From an uncultured Paracoccaceae bacterium (GTDB taxonomy: Bacteria > Pseudomonadota > Alphaproteobacteria > Rhodobacterales > Rhodobacteraceae): a stretch of DNA of 64,000 nucleotides. Below are positions 8,041 to 16,338 of this stretch, piece after piece. Within the stretch, counting starts at the first letter, position 1. Each line of letters starts with the position of its first letter. The stretch covers positions 89,587 through 153,586 of the forward strand of contig CAJXSR010000005.1 of NCBI GenBank assembly GCA_913061275.1. Reading direction: 5' to 3'. Both the position numbers and the translations under genes were made by a program. The notes beneath the pieces are model-generated. The model had not been told where the DNA came from, did no database searches, and saw only the letters and a program-made list of their open reading frames with translations.

Positions 8041-8802
8041 CTATATACATGTGGTCGTTAATAAAAGCTCAAATAATCGCCCATATTTTGGCGCATAGTG
8101 TGAAATTCCAAACGTTTTTAATGCACAAAAAACCATAGCCTGATTAGATGTTATAACAGGCTTTCCAATTTCATTTTCTATCTGTTCAATAACCTCAACC
8201 GCACGCAAATCTGTACAGGCCATAACGATCGCATCAACATCAGGGTGATCTGCCCGTAGTGCTAAATCATAAATCATATCGGGTGTTAATGCGCCCTGCC
8301 CGTGGCTATCAACCGCATATCCTATATCTGCGCATTTTACTGTATCAAACCCTGCTTGGAATAAAAATTGTATTGCTTGTTCATTCACATCCCCCACATA
8401 GGGCGACGCAAATCCGATTTTATGTGCGCCAATAGTCTTTAATGACGAAACCAATGCGCCTGCCGCGGTAATTGCGTTTGCATTGGTTAGTTTTTTAATC
8501 TGACTGGTCAGTTTATGATCAAACTCTAAACCATGCGTTAAAGTGGCAGAAGTACATCCGTAAAGCACCAAATCCGGTGATATGCCCGCAATAAGTTGCA
8601 AGGCATCTTCAATATTAGCCGCACCCATTTTCTGCATTTGCGAACTGTCTGGTATCTTAGTAAGGCTATAACCGCCTATCCTGGTAAAATGCGCTGAAAT
8701 ATCATGTGGTAATAAGCGGGCCATATCCGTTTCTAGGTTGGTGTTGGTAAAAGGCACCAAAACGCCAATACGAAGGTGTTTAATAGGTTGGTTATCAGAC
8801 AT
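8041..8802 (-). CDS. Asp/Glu racemase-superfamily enzyme, maleate isomerase/arylmalonate decarboxylase-like
   Basis: A 253-residue protein of the Asp/Glu racemase fold, in the maleate isomerase/AMDase branch. The N-terminal IGVLVPFTNTNLE motif is typical of that branch. The two catalytic-site cysteines are present: Cys83 in YGCTSAT and Cys196 in MACTDLRA, with GFASPYVGDVNE between them. Candidate activities are cis-trans isomerisation of a dicarboxylate or a related racemisation/decarboxylation; EutA of ectoine use belongs to the same family. It lies 12 bases downstream of a PhzF/epimerase-fold gene on the same strand, so the two probably act in one short pathway. The substrate is unknown. 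Confidence 0.75.
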   Translation of the reverse strand: MSDNQPIKHLRIGVLVPFTNTNLETDMARLLPHDISAHFTRIGGYSLTKIPDSSQMQKMGAANIEDALQLIAGISPDLVLYGCTSATLTHGLEFDHKLTSQIKKLTNANAITAAGALVSSLKTIGAHKIGFASPYVGDVNEQAIQFLFQAGFDTVKCADIGYAVDSHGQGALTPDMIYDLALRADHPDVDAIVMACTDLRAVEVIEQIENEIGKPVITSNQAMVFCALKTFGISHYAPKYGRLFELLLTTTCI

Positions 8803-8814
8803 TCGGCCTATCCC

Positions 8815-9711
8815 TTAGATCATCAATTCACCTTGAATACTTGCCACAGCTTGCCCGCCAACCCACAATTCCGTAATTTTATCGTCTTCAACGACGATTT
8901 GGCTGCAAATCTTACTAGGTCTGCCTATTTCACTACCCTGTTCTGCTAAAATTGCCTGCGATCGTGCGCCAATCAGCCCGTGCTGAACTAAAAAACCCGC
9001 CAAAGCAGCGTTCGTGGTACCTGATGCCGAAACCTCATTCACCCCCAAAGCGGGGCAAAAATCACGAACGTGCAAACTATTGCCTGCATCCTCTGTATTC
9101 ATCGAAAAACACGCCACAGTGTGCACGTCATTATCACGGCAAACATCCGCAAGCTTTGCAAAGTCGGGCGTCAAGTATTGTACATCGGACAATCCGTCAA
9201 ATTGCACACATATATGCTTTAGCCCTGCATCGGCTTTGCCAACAGGTGCATTGGTTTCCAATGATGATATAGGCACGCCTAAAGCCAATGATAAGGCTTC
9301 TAAATCAATCATCCCATCAGGCACGGTAGGGGATGAAAGTTGCATCATCACATTGGGTAAATCAGCACCGTCGGCATCAATGCGTAATTTTACAGTTCCG
9401 GCTGAAGTACATAAATTATAGCATGTAATTGTTTGATTTAGTGAATATAAATGTGTGAATAAACCCACAACAACATGACCACACATGGCAATTTCTGCCC
9501 CTGGCATAAAGAACTTAGCTGAAATATCAGAACCATTTTGCTTGGTAATAAAACCCGTAACTGGTGCATTAATCTCCCGTGCAATGCGCTGCATATGGTC
9601 AGTTTCTAGCCCGCCTGCATTCATGACAATACCACCTACATTTCCACCAAACTTTTGGTCAGAAAAACAATCGTATATGAAAAGCGGTAAACCATTTACT
9701 TTTTTTGTCAT
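8815..9711 (-). CDS. PhzF/DapF-fold isomerase-like protein with non-canonical active site
   Basis: A 298-residue protein matching the PhzF family along its length: an N-terminal VFxxxxFxGN-like segment (CFSDQKFGGNVGG), AREIN near 44-48, a CGH motif at 77-79 and a C-terminal GxxIGRPS. The key PhzF acid residue (Glu in the usual NLSET motif) is Val51, and the second conserved Asp (usual EDAATGS) is also lost (EVSASGT). Instead there is Cys77 (MCGH) facing Ser230, which recalls proline racemase/3-hydroxyproline dehydratase chemistry. It is grouped with an Asp/Glu-racemase-fold gene and next to putR-putA. It is probably an amino-acid or hydroxy-acid racemase/isomerase; the activity is not assigned. 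Confidence 0.72.
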   Translation of the reverse strand: MTKKVNGLPLFIYDCFSDQKFGGNVGGIVMNAGGLETDHMQRIAREINAPVTGFITKQNGSDISAKFFMPGAEIAMCGHVVVGLFTHLYSLNQTITCYNLCTSAGTVKLRIDADGADLPNVMMQLSSPTVPDGMIDLEALSLALGVPISSLETNAPVGKADAGLKHICVQFDGLSDVQYLTPDFAKLADVCRDNDVHTVACFSMNTEDAGNSLHVRDFCPALGVNEVSASGTTNAALAGFLVQHGLIGARSQAILAEQGSEIGRPSKICSQIVVEDDKITELWVGGQAVASIQGELMI

Positions 9712-9751
9712 GATATAATCCCAAAGCTTATAGGGTTTTATAATTAGGTAA

Positions 9752-10186
9752 TTAGTCTTTCACTGCTTCCATTACGACATGCGTTGACGTATTTGCCACA
9801 CACGGTAAGGACGATATTTTTTCACCCAAAGCTTTTCGATAATCTTTAATGTTCTTGGTGCGAACTTTTAGTAAGTAATCAAATTTTCCAGCAATCAAAT
9901 GGCACTGCTCAATTTCCGGTATCTGCATGACCCCTGCATTGAAAGCATTTAGTGCAGCTTCACGGGTATCATTCAGCCGTACTTCGGTAAATGCAATGTG
10001 ATTACGGTCTAAAGCTTCATGGCTAACAATCGCCTTAAAGCCAAGAATAACCTTATTATCTACCATCTTCTTTATGCGCGCCTGACAGGGGGTTTTTGAT
10101 AACCCTACCCGCTCTGATAATTCAGATATTGTTATGCGGCCATTTTTTTGAAGTATTTCAATTATCTGTAAATCAAATTTGTCCAT
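9752..10186 (-). CDS. putR: Lrp/AsnC-family activator of proline catabolism (PutR-like)
   Basis: A 144-residue Lrp/AsnC regulator. The DNA-binding domain spans about residues 1-55 (FDLQIIEILQKNGRITISEL, RVGLSKTPCQARIKKM), and the RAM domain has IAGKFDYLLKVRTKNIKDYR. It is transcribed divergently from putA, the same arrangement as PutR-putA in Agrobacterium and Rhodobacter, where PutR activates putA in response to proline. It could also control the two racemase-fold genes downstream on its own strand, since they follow it with a gap of only 40 bases. Confidence 0.82.
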   Translation of the reverse strand: MDKFDLQIIEILQKNGRITISELSERVGLSKTPCQARIKKMVDNKVILGFKAIVSHEALDRNHIAFTEVRLNDTREAALNAFNAGVMQIPEIEQCHLIAGKFDYLLKVRTKNIKDYRKALGEKISSLPCVANTSTHVVMEAVKD

Positions 10187-10332
10187 TTTAACTATTATCC
10201 ATAAGGTTTTACGCTTAATGGCACAAATAGATATAAAATATAAGTGATCTTCTCTATATATAAGACATTTTAAGAGAATAAATTTTTACTAAAATTGCTA
10301 TAAATAAAGAAATACCATTCAGGAGCAATTAT
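10187..10332. promoter_or_regulatory. putR-putA divergent promoter region
   Basis: An AT-rich 146-base interval between divergent genes. A ribosome binding site AGGAG sits 7 bases before the putA ATG. A PutR operator is expected here, but I could not pick out a convincing palindrome by eye. Confidence 0.35.
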
Positions 10333-13300
10333 ATGACTGCGCTTTCAAACCTACGCCATGATTTACGTGAACGCCATTTAAGCAATGAGCATGATTGCAT
10401 TAACACTTTAATCAAAACTGCTAATTTGCCTGTGGATATGCGTCGCCAAACAGTTTTACGGGCGTCAAAAATAGTGGAATCTATTCGTTCTGAAAAAAGC
10501 CCAGGTCTAATGGAGGTATTTTTAGCTGAATACGGATTATCCACCAGTGAAGGCGTGGCGTTAATGTGCCTAGCAGAGGCCTTATTACGTGTGCCGGACG
10601 CGAAAACTATGGATGATTTAATCGAAGATAAACTGTCTGCCAAAAGTTGGAACAGCCATATCGGACATTCGGATAGTTCGCTTGTTAATGCATCTACTTG
10701 GGCCTTAATGCTAACGGGTAGGGTATTGAATGCAAAAGAAGAAGCTGGAATAAATAAATCTATGGGCCGCCTGGTAAAACGGGTAGGAGAGCCTGTTATC
10801 CGGCGTGCGGTTAAGGCCGCGATGAAAGAAATGGGCAATCAGTTTGTTTTAGGGCAATCCATTCAAGAAGCGGTTAAGCGCGGGGGAAAACGCGAAGCAA
10901 AAGGATACACACACTCATATGATATGTTGGGTGAAGCCGCTTTAACCGACGCTGATGCAATAGGGTTTGTTCAGTCCTATGCCAATGCAATCGGGTATCT
11001 CGATACGCAATGCGACAGTGATGATGTGCGCAAAAACCCTGGCATATCGATTAAGTTGTCAGCATTGCATCCTCGTTATGAATTAGCACAAAAAGATCAG
11101 GTGATGGATGTTTTGGTAAAACGCACGCTTGATCTAACTTTACAGGCAAAAAATGCCAATATGGGGTTAAATATTGATGCCGAAGAAGCAGACCGTTTAG
11201 ATCTGTCGCTTGATGTGATTGAGGCGGTTTTGTCTGATCCGCGCTTGGCAGGTTGGGATGGTTTTGGCGTTGTGGTGCAGGCCTATTCAAAACGCGCACC
11301 GATTGTACTAAAGTGGTTAAATGCTTTGGCTGAAAAACTGGATCGCAAGATTATGGTAAGATTAGTGAAAGGCGCCTATTGGGATACCGAAATAAAACGG
11401 GCACAAATCGACGGTTTACCCGACTTCCCTGTTTTCACTAAGAAAACCGCGACTGACATTTCATATATTGGCTGTGCGCGGCTGTTGTTGAATATGAACG
11501 ATCGTATCTATCCGCAGTTTGCCACGCATAATGCACATTCCGTGCAAACCATTATGGATATGGCAACATCAGATAATTCGTATGAATTCCAACGCTTACA
11601 TGGCATGGGCGGCGGGCTATATGACCAGATTATGGGTAAGGATAATATTCGTTGCCGTATCTATGCCCCTGTGGGTGTACATGATGATTTACTTGCTTAC
11701 CTTGTGCGCCGCTTACTTGAAAATGGCGCAAACTCATCTTTTGTAAACCAGATCGTTGATAAAAACATAGCGGCTGTTGATGTCGTTAACGATCCATTTG
11801 ATGCATGGATTTCTGTGAAAGACCAAACAAGCGCATCTGTGTTAAAGCCTGCAAATCTATACCAACCAGAACGCCTCAATTCACTGGGGTTTGATATAAC
11901 CAGCGTTACCGATTTAGATCGTATGTTAGGTGCCCGTGAAAAATTTGTTAAAACAAATTGGGATGTATCGGCACAACTTGCGACTGGTCATGCCATAGGC
12001 ACAACACATGCAGTTGTTAACCCTGCCAATGCAGATGATGTTGTTGGAAGTGTGACACTTGCAAGCGGTGAGGATACCAATAAAGCGATCAAAGCTGCTA
12101 AACCGTGGAACGCATCGCAAGCCGAACGTGCGCAGGTATTAAACCGCGCGGCTGATCTATATGAAGAAAACTATGCAGAACTTTTTGCTATACTCGCCCG
12201 TGAAGCAGGAAAAACCCTAAAAGATGCCATCTCAGAACTGCGTGAAGCTGTCGATTTCTTACGTTACTATGCGGCCCAATCCGCTAATCATGTAGCCCGT
12301 GACCCACGGGGTATCATAGCATGTGTGTCGCCTTGGAACTTTCCTTTGGCAATTTTTTCTGGCCAAATTGCTGCGGCCCTTTCTGTGGGCAATGCTGTAT
12401 TGGCAAAACCAGCTGAACCCACACCAATCATTGCAACCCGTGCCGTGGAACTACTGTATCAAGCGGGGGTTCCGCGTACCGCTTTACAACTTGTTATAGG
12501 TTCAGGGCGTGAAGTTGGCGCATTAATAGTAGCCGACCCGACCATTGGCGGTGTTTGCTTTACGGGTTCAACGGCTACTGCCCACCATATTAATAAATCA
12601 GTTGCCCAAACTGGCCAAGCTTCTGCCCCGTTAATCGCAGAAACTGGTGGGTTAAATGCCATGATCGTGGATAGCACCGCCCTACCCGAACAAGCCGTGC
12701 AAGATATTGTGGCCTCTGCATTTCAATCGGCAGGGCAACGTTGCTCAGCCCTTAGAATGTTGTATTTACAAGAAGATGTAGCACCCAAATTCCTAGAAAT
12801 GCTATATGGCGCAATGGACGCCCAATTAGCTGGGAACCCATGGGATATACAGACCGACATAGGCCCTGTTATTACACAAGCTGCCTTAGATGGGATTGAT
12901 GCACATATTCATAAAGCCGCAGAACAAGCGCAGGTTTTACATCAGATTGAAGTACCTAATTCAGGTACATTTGCAAAACCAACCGTCATTAAAGTTTCAG
13001 GTATCGAAGATTTGAAAGAAGAAATTTTCGGCCCTGTTCTTCATGTGGCAACATATAAAGCACGCGATATGGATAAGGTTATAGATGCAATCAATGCAAG
13101 TCAGTATGGCCTGACATTTGGGGTTCATACGCGGATTGATACATTGGTCAACAAGCTTTGCAACCGTCTTAATGTGGGTAACCTTTATGTTAACCGCAAC
13201 CAGATTGGGGCGGTTGTTGGCTCTCAACCCTTTGGTGGTGAAGGGTTATCTGGCACGGGGCCAAAGGCAGGTGGGCCAGATTATCTGAAACGCTTTGTCC

Positions 13301-13821
13301 TACCCGAATTGGCCAGTGGTCATCCCTACCCTAATGCCACTTTGGCATTAGATGACGTGCAAGACCACATAAATAAGTGCAAACGTCCAAACCGCGCCTC
13401 TTTGCATAGCGTAATACTTCCTGGGCCAACTGGCGAGTTAAATCAACTGTCCACATATGCGCGCGGACTGGTGTTGTGCCTTGGCCCAACGCTAACACAG
13501 GCACGCGATCAAGCACGTGACGCCCAAAATTCAGGATGTACAACCGTTATTATTGCCCCAGGTGCCAAGCCAGAAGAAGGTTTATCTGGTACGATGCCAC
13601 TTTCGCATTTAGAACAATTATCAGGTTATGACGCGGTAATTTTATGGGCGGGGGAAAGTTCTTTGCGCGAAGCACGTTTTGCAATGGCTAACCGCAAGGG
13701 TACTTTACTACCCCTTATAGATGCCCATGATGTTGTTGAACGTTGCACACTGGAACGTCATGTTTGCATTGATACAACTGCAGCAGGTGGAAATGCCGCA
13801 CTTTTAGCGGCAGAAAGTTAG
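10333..13821 (+). CDS. putA: Bifunctional proline dehydrogenase / L-glutamate-gamma-semialdehyde dehydrogenase
   Basis: An 1162-residue PutA. Residues up to about 480 form the proline dehydrogenase part: a helical arm, then the FAD barrel with ISIKLSALHPRYE, RLVKGAYWDTEIKRAQ and FATHNAHSV. About 520-1000 is the aldehyde dehydrogenase, with SPWNFPLAIFSGQ, GSTATA, ETGGLNAMIVD and the nucleophile Cys804 in AGQRCSALRM. A C-terminal extra domain follows, as in longer PutA types. There is no N-terminal ribbon-helix-helix, so it cannot repress itself; control is left to the divergent PutR. It converts proline to glutamate at the membrane with quinone and NAD. Confidence 0.96.
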   Translation: MTALSNLRHDLRERHLSNEHDCINTLIKTANLPVDMRRQTVLRASKIVESIRSEKSPGLMEVFLAEYGLSTSEGVALMCLAEALLRVPDAKTMDDLIEDKLSAKSWNSHIGHSDSSLVNASTWALMLTGRVLNAKEEAGINKSMGRLVKRVGEPVIRRAVKAAMKEMGNQFVLGQSIQEAVKRGGKREAKGYTHSYDMLGEAALTDADAIGFVQSYANAIGYLDTQCDSDDVRKNPGISIKLSALHPRYELAQKDQVMDVLVKRTLDLTLQAKNANMGLNIDAEEADRLDLSLDVIEAVLSDPRLAGWDGFGVVVQAYSKRAPIVLKWLNALAEKLDRKIMVRLVKGAYWDTEIKRAQIDGLPDFPVFTKKTATDISYIGCARLLLNMNDRIYPQFATHNAHSVQTIMDMATSDNSYEFQRLHGMGGGLYDQIMGKDNIRCRIYAPVGVHDDLLAYLVRRLLENGANSSFVNQIVDKNIAAVDVVNDPFDAWISVKDQTSASVLKPANLYQPERLNSLGFDITSVTDLDRMLGAREKFVKTNWDVSAQLATGHAIGTTHAVVNPANADDVVGSVTLASGEDTNKAIKAAKPWNASQAERAQVLNRAADLYEENYAELFAILAREAGKTLKDAISELREAVDFLRYYAAQSANHVARDPRGIIACVSPWNFPLAIFSGQIAAALSVGNAVLAKPAEPTPIIATRAVELLYQAGVPRTALQLVIGSGREVGALIVADPTIGGVCFTGSTATAHHINKSVAQTGQASAPLIAETGGLNAMIVDSTALPEQAVQDIVASAFQSAGQRCSALRMLYLQEDVAPKFLEMLYGAMDAQLAGNPWDIQTDIGPVITQAALDGIDAHIHKAAEQAQVLHQIEVPNSGTFAKPTVIKVSGIEDLKEEIFGPVLHVATYKARDMDKVIDAINASQYGLTFGVHTRIDTLVNKLCNRLNVGNLYVNRNQIGAVVGSQPFGGEGLSGTGPKAGGPDYLKRFVLPELASGHPYPNATLALDDVQDHINKCKRPNRASLHSVILPGPTGELNQLSTYARGLVLCLGPTLTQARDQARDAQNSGCTTVIIAPGAKPEEGLSGTMPLSHLEQLSGYDAVILWAGESSLREARFAMANRKGTLLPLIDAHDVVERCTLERHVCIDTTAAGGNAALLAAES

Positions 13822-13837
13822 TATGAATAAAGATAAA

Positions 13838-13859
13838 CTGTCATAACATTGTTACAATG
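13838..13859 (+). promoter_or_regulatory. Pho box upstream of phoB
   Basis: CTGTCATAACA followed directly by TTGTTACAATG gives two 11-base half-repeats, with the first an excellent match to the PhoB half-site CTGTCAT. It lies 52 bases upstream of the phoB start, as expected for autoregulation under phosphate limitation. Confidence 0.6.
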
Positions 13860-13911
13860 AATTCATAAGAAGACCACGCAACCCATATGTAAAAACATTG
13901 GAAATGGTAAA

Positions 13912-14607
13912 ATGTCGGGAAATGGCTCTAAAATACTGGTAATTGAAGATGAACCTTCACAGCTGGAATTGCTTAGTTATAACCTCGATGTTGAGGGATA
14001 TGATGTTTATAAAGCGGATACAGGCGAAGAAGGTTTATTAATCTTGCAAGAGGTTGAAATAGACCTGATTTTACTAGACTGGATGCTGCCCAAAACATCG
14101 GGTTTAGAGATTTGCCGCCAGATTAAACGCGGGAAACACACCAAATCCATTCCTGTGATTATGTTGACGGCACGAGGCGAAGAAGATGATAAAGTTCGCG
14201 GTCTGGATACAGGTGCAAACGATTACATCGTAAAACCCTATTCAATAAAAGAACTTTTGGCCCGTGTACGGGCAGGATTACGCAGTGCCAAAGGCATTGT
14301 CGGGGTAAATATGTTGACTTATGAACAACTGACAATGGATTTAACCAGCCATGTCGTGCGTTTAGGCAGCCAATCTATCCACCTTGGCCCACTTGAATTT
14401 AAACTTCTACGTATCTTAATAGAGGCCCCTACACGCGTGTTTTCACGTGACCAGTTACTTGAACGGGTTTGGAGTAACGCGTTAGAGGTAGAAACCCGCA
14501 CAGTAGACGTACACATCGGGCGCCTGCGAAAACAACTGAATGCCGTAGCAGATGGTGACTATATCCGCACAGTTCGCGGGTTTGGCTATTCTTTGGATAA
14601 GGCTTAA
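13912..14607 (+). CDS. phoB: Phosphate regulon response regulator, PhoB-like
   Basis: A 231-residue OmpR/PhoB-family regulator. The receiver domain has the acidic pair in IEDE, phospho-acceptor Asp56 in LLDWMLP and Lys in YIVKPYS. The winged-helix domain has LGPLEFKLLRILIEAPTRVFSRDQLL and VDVHIGRLRKQL. The DWMLP motif and the LGPLEFKLL segment are typical of PhoB itself, and a Pho-box-like repeat upstream supports this. No phoR, pst or phoU gene is adjacent, so it stands alone here. Its last 4 bases overlap the convergent hemF gene. Confidence 0.82.
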   Translation: MSGNGSKILVIEDEPSQLELLSYNLDVEGYDVYKADTGEEGLLILQEVEIDLILLDWMLPKTSGLEICRQIKRGKHTKSIPVIMLTARGEEDDKVRGLDTGANDYIVKPYSIKELLARVRAGLRSAKGIVGVNMLTYEQLTMDLTSHVVRLGSQSIHLGPLEFKLLRILIEAPTRVFSRDQLLERVWSNALEVETRTVDVHIGRLRKQLNAVADGDYIRTVRGFGYSLDKA

Positions 14608-15491
14608 GGCCACTTCGCCACTGGTGGCATAGACATCAGGACAGCGGACGGATCATGGCCTGATTGCAGGCCAAAATGCGTGCCGCGATCATAGACCAGA
14701 TTAAATTCCACATAGCGGCCACGTTTGATTAACTGCGTTTCACGGTCTGCATCTGTCCAAGGTTCATCGCGGCGTTGCTTGGTGATCGGCACGAACGCGT
14801 CTAAGAATGCGCGCCCCACATCTTGGGTGAAAGCAAAATCAGCATCCCAATCCCCTGTGGCCAAATCATCATAGAAAATGCCGCCCACTCCGCGTGGCTC
14901 ATTCCAGTGTTTGATGGTGAAATATTCATCTGCCCAGTCTTTGAATTTCGGGTAATAGGCAGGGTCGTGCCGATCACAAGCCTTTCGCAATACATCATGG
15001 AAAAATCCAGTATCTTCAGCCACTTCAACCATAGGCGTCAGATCGGCCCCGCCGCCAAACCAGCTAGCACTTGGCGTCCAAAACATGCGTGTATTCATAT
15101 GCACAGTAGGTGTTTTCGGGCTGTTCATGTGGGCGACTAACGACACGCCAGATGCCCAGAAAACCGGGTCATCTTCAAGGCCAGGAATGTCTTTGCGCGC
15201 CGCCATAGCCTTAATCATCATCGGGCTAAGCGTTCCGTGAACAGTGGATATATTAACCCCAACTTTTTCAAACAACCGCCCCCCGCGCATCACTGACATC
15301 AGCCCACCACCACCGTCCCCATCGGTACCGCGTGTGGTTTCACGCAACTCAAAACGTCCAGCGGGTTTATCCGCATGCGGGCCAGTTACCTGTTCATCTT
15401 CCAACTGCTCAAAAGCCGCGCAAATGGTGTTACGAAGTTCTTCAAACCAACGCGATGCGGTGTCTTTGCGGGTTTGGGCTTGATCGCTCAT
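14604..15491 (-). CDS. hemF: Oxygen-dependent coproporphyrinogen III oxidase
   Basis: A HemF protein of 295 residues, using ATG at 15491 with GGAG 9 bases upstream; the longer TTG start at 15506 adds five residues and is less likely. Family marks are GGGLMSVMRGGRLFEKVGVN, SLVAHMNSPKTPTVHMN, the WFGGGADLTPM active-site loop, and FNLVYDRGTHFGLQSG near the end. It oxidatively decarboxylates coproporphyrinogen III to protoporphyrinogen IX in the cytosol. By eye it is richer in GC than phoB, like the carnitine operon to its right. Confidence 0.95.
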   Translation of the reverse strand: MSDQAQTRKDTASRWFEELRNTICAAFEQLEDEQVTGPHADKPAGRFELRETTRGTDGDGGGGLMSVMRGGRLFEKVGVNISTVHGTLSPMMIKAMAARKDIPGLEDDPVFWASGVSLVAHMNSPKTPTVHMNTRMFWTPSASWFGGGADLTPMVEVAEDTGFFHDVLRKACDRHDPAYYPKFKDWADEYFTIKHWNEPRGVGGIFYDDLATGDWDADFAFTQDVGRAFLDAFVPITKQRRDEPWTDADRETQLIKRGRYVEFNLVYDRGTHFGLQSGHDPSAVLMSMPPVAKWP

Positions 15492-15549
15492 TTGGGTTTG
15501 CTCCAAAATAATTCTGTTTGCACGTGTTACTTAATTCACACCAAGTTTA

Positions 15550-16338
15550 CTAGCGTCCTTTCCACACAGGATCACGTTTTTCTGCAAAAGCTTTAGCACC
15601 TTCCAGCTGATCCTCAGAGGTATATAGCGTTTTAACTGTGGGGAATTCGCTATGCGTTATCTTTTTAAGCGCATCATTAAATTTCATATTCTCTGCTTCG
15701 CGCACAACTTCCTTGATCGCTGCATAAACCAATGGCGGGCCAGAGGCCAAAAGGTCGGCCATTTCACGTGCCTTTGTCATTAGGTCGGCTGCAGGATGGA
15801 TGTGATTGACAAACCCCCAACGCGCAGCTTCTTCCACGTCCAACCAACGCCCTGTGAACAGCATTTCCAGCGCAATATGATAAGGAATGCGTTTGGGCAG
15901 TTTCAACGATGCAGCATCGGCCACAGTACCAGAGCGGATTTCAGGCAAAGCGAATGAGGCGTGATCTGCGGCCAGAATAATGTCGCAAGACAAGGCCAAT
16001 TCCAACCCGCCGCCGCAACATATACCGTTCACGGCTGCAATGATCGGCTTATTCAGATTGGGCAGTTCTTGCATACCGCCAAAACCGCCCAGCCCGTAGT
16101 CACCGTCAACCGCATCACCACTGGCGGCGGCTTTCAAATCCCAACCAGGGCAGAAAAACTTATCACCGGCACCTGTAACAATGGCAACCCGCAGGTCTGG
16201 ATCATCGCGAAAATCAGCGAAAACATCCCCCATAATACGGCTGGTTTTCAGATCAATCGCATTGGCTTTGGGACGATCCAAAGTAATTTCCAGCACTGTG
16301 CCATTACGGTGGGTCTTGATAGGGCTATCGGTCATCAT
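15550..16338 (-). CDS. caiD: Crotonobetainyl-CoA hydratase (CaiD-like enoyl-CoA hydratase)
   Basis: A 262-residue crotonase. Similarity to E. coli CaiD is striking from memory: ITLDRPKANAIDLKTS, FRDDPDLRVAIVTGAGDKFF, the GWDLKAAA segment and the exact C-terminus AEKRDPVWKGR. The oxyanion-hole regions around FFCPGWDLKA and NGICCGGGLELAL are intact. It would interconvert crotonobetainyl-CoA and L-carnitinyl-CoA. It is the last gene of the carnitine operon; its start overlaps the end of the ligase gene by 14 bases. Expected partners are the ligase and acyl-CoA dehydrogenase directly upstream. Confidence 0.87.
   Translation of the reverse strand: MMTDSPIKTHRNGTVLEITLDRPKANAIDLKTSRIMGDVFADFRDDPDLRVAIVTGAGDKFFCPGWDLKAAASGDAVDGDYGLGGFGGMQELPNLNKPIIAAVNGICCGGGLELALSCDIILAADHASFALPEIRSGTVADAASLKLPKRIPYHIALEMLFTGRWLDVEEAARWGFVNHIHPAADLMTKAREMADLLASGPPLVYAAIKEVVREAENMKFNDALKKITHSEFPTVKTLYTSEDQLEGAKAFAEKRDPVWKGR

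Noticed and set aside
10333..10838. Minus-strand open frame of 169 codons over the putA start
   Set aside because: Pure shadow of putA, which has clear protein motifs in this stretch.
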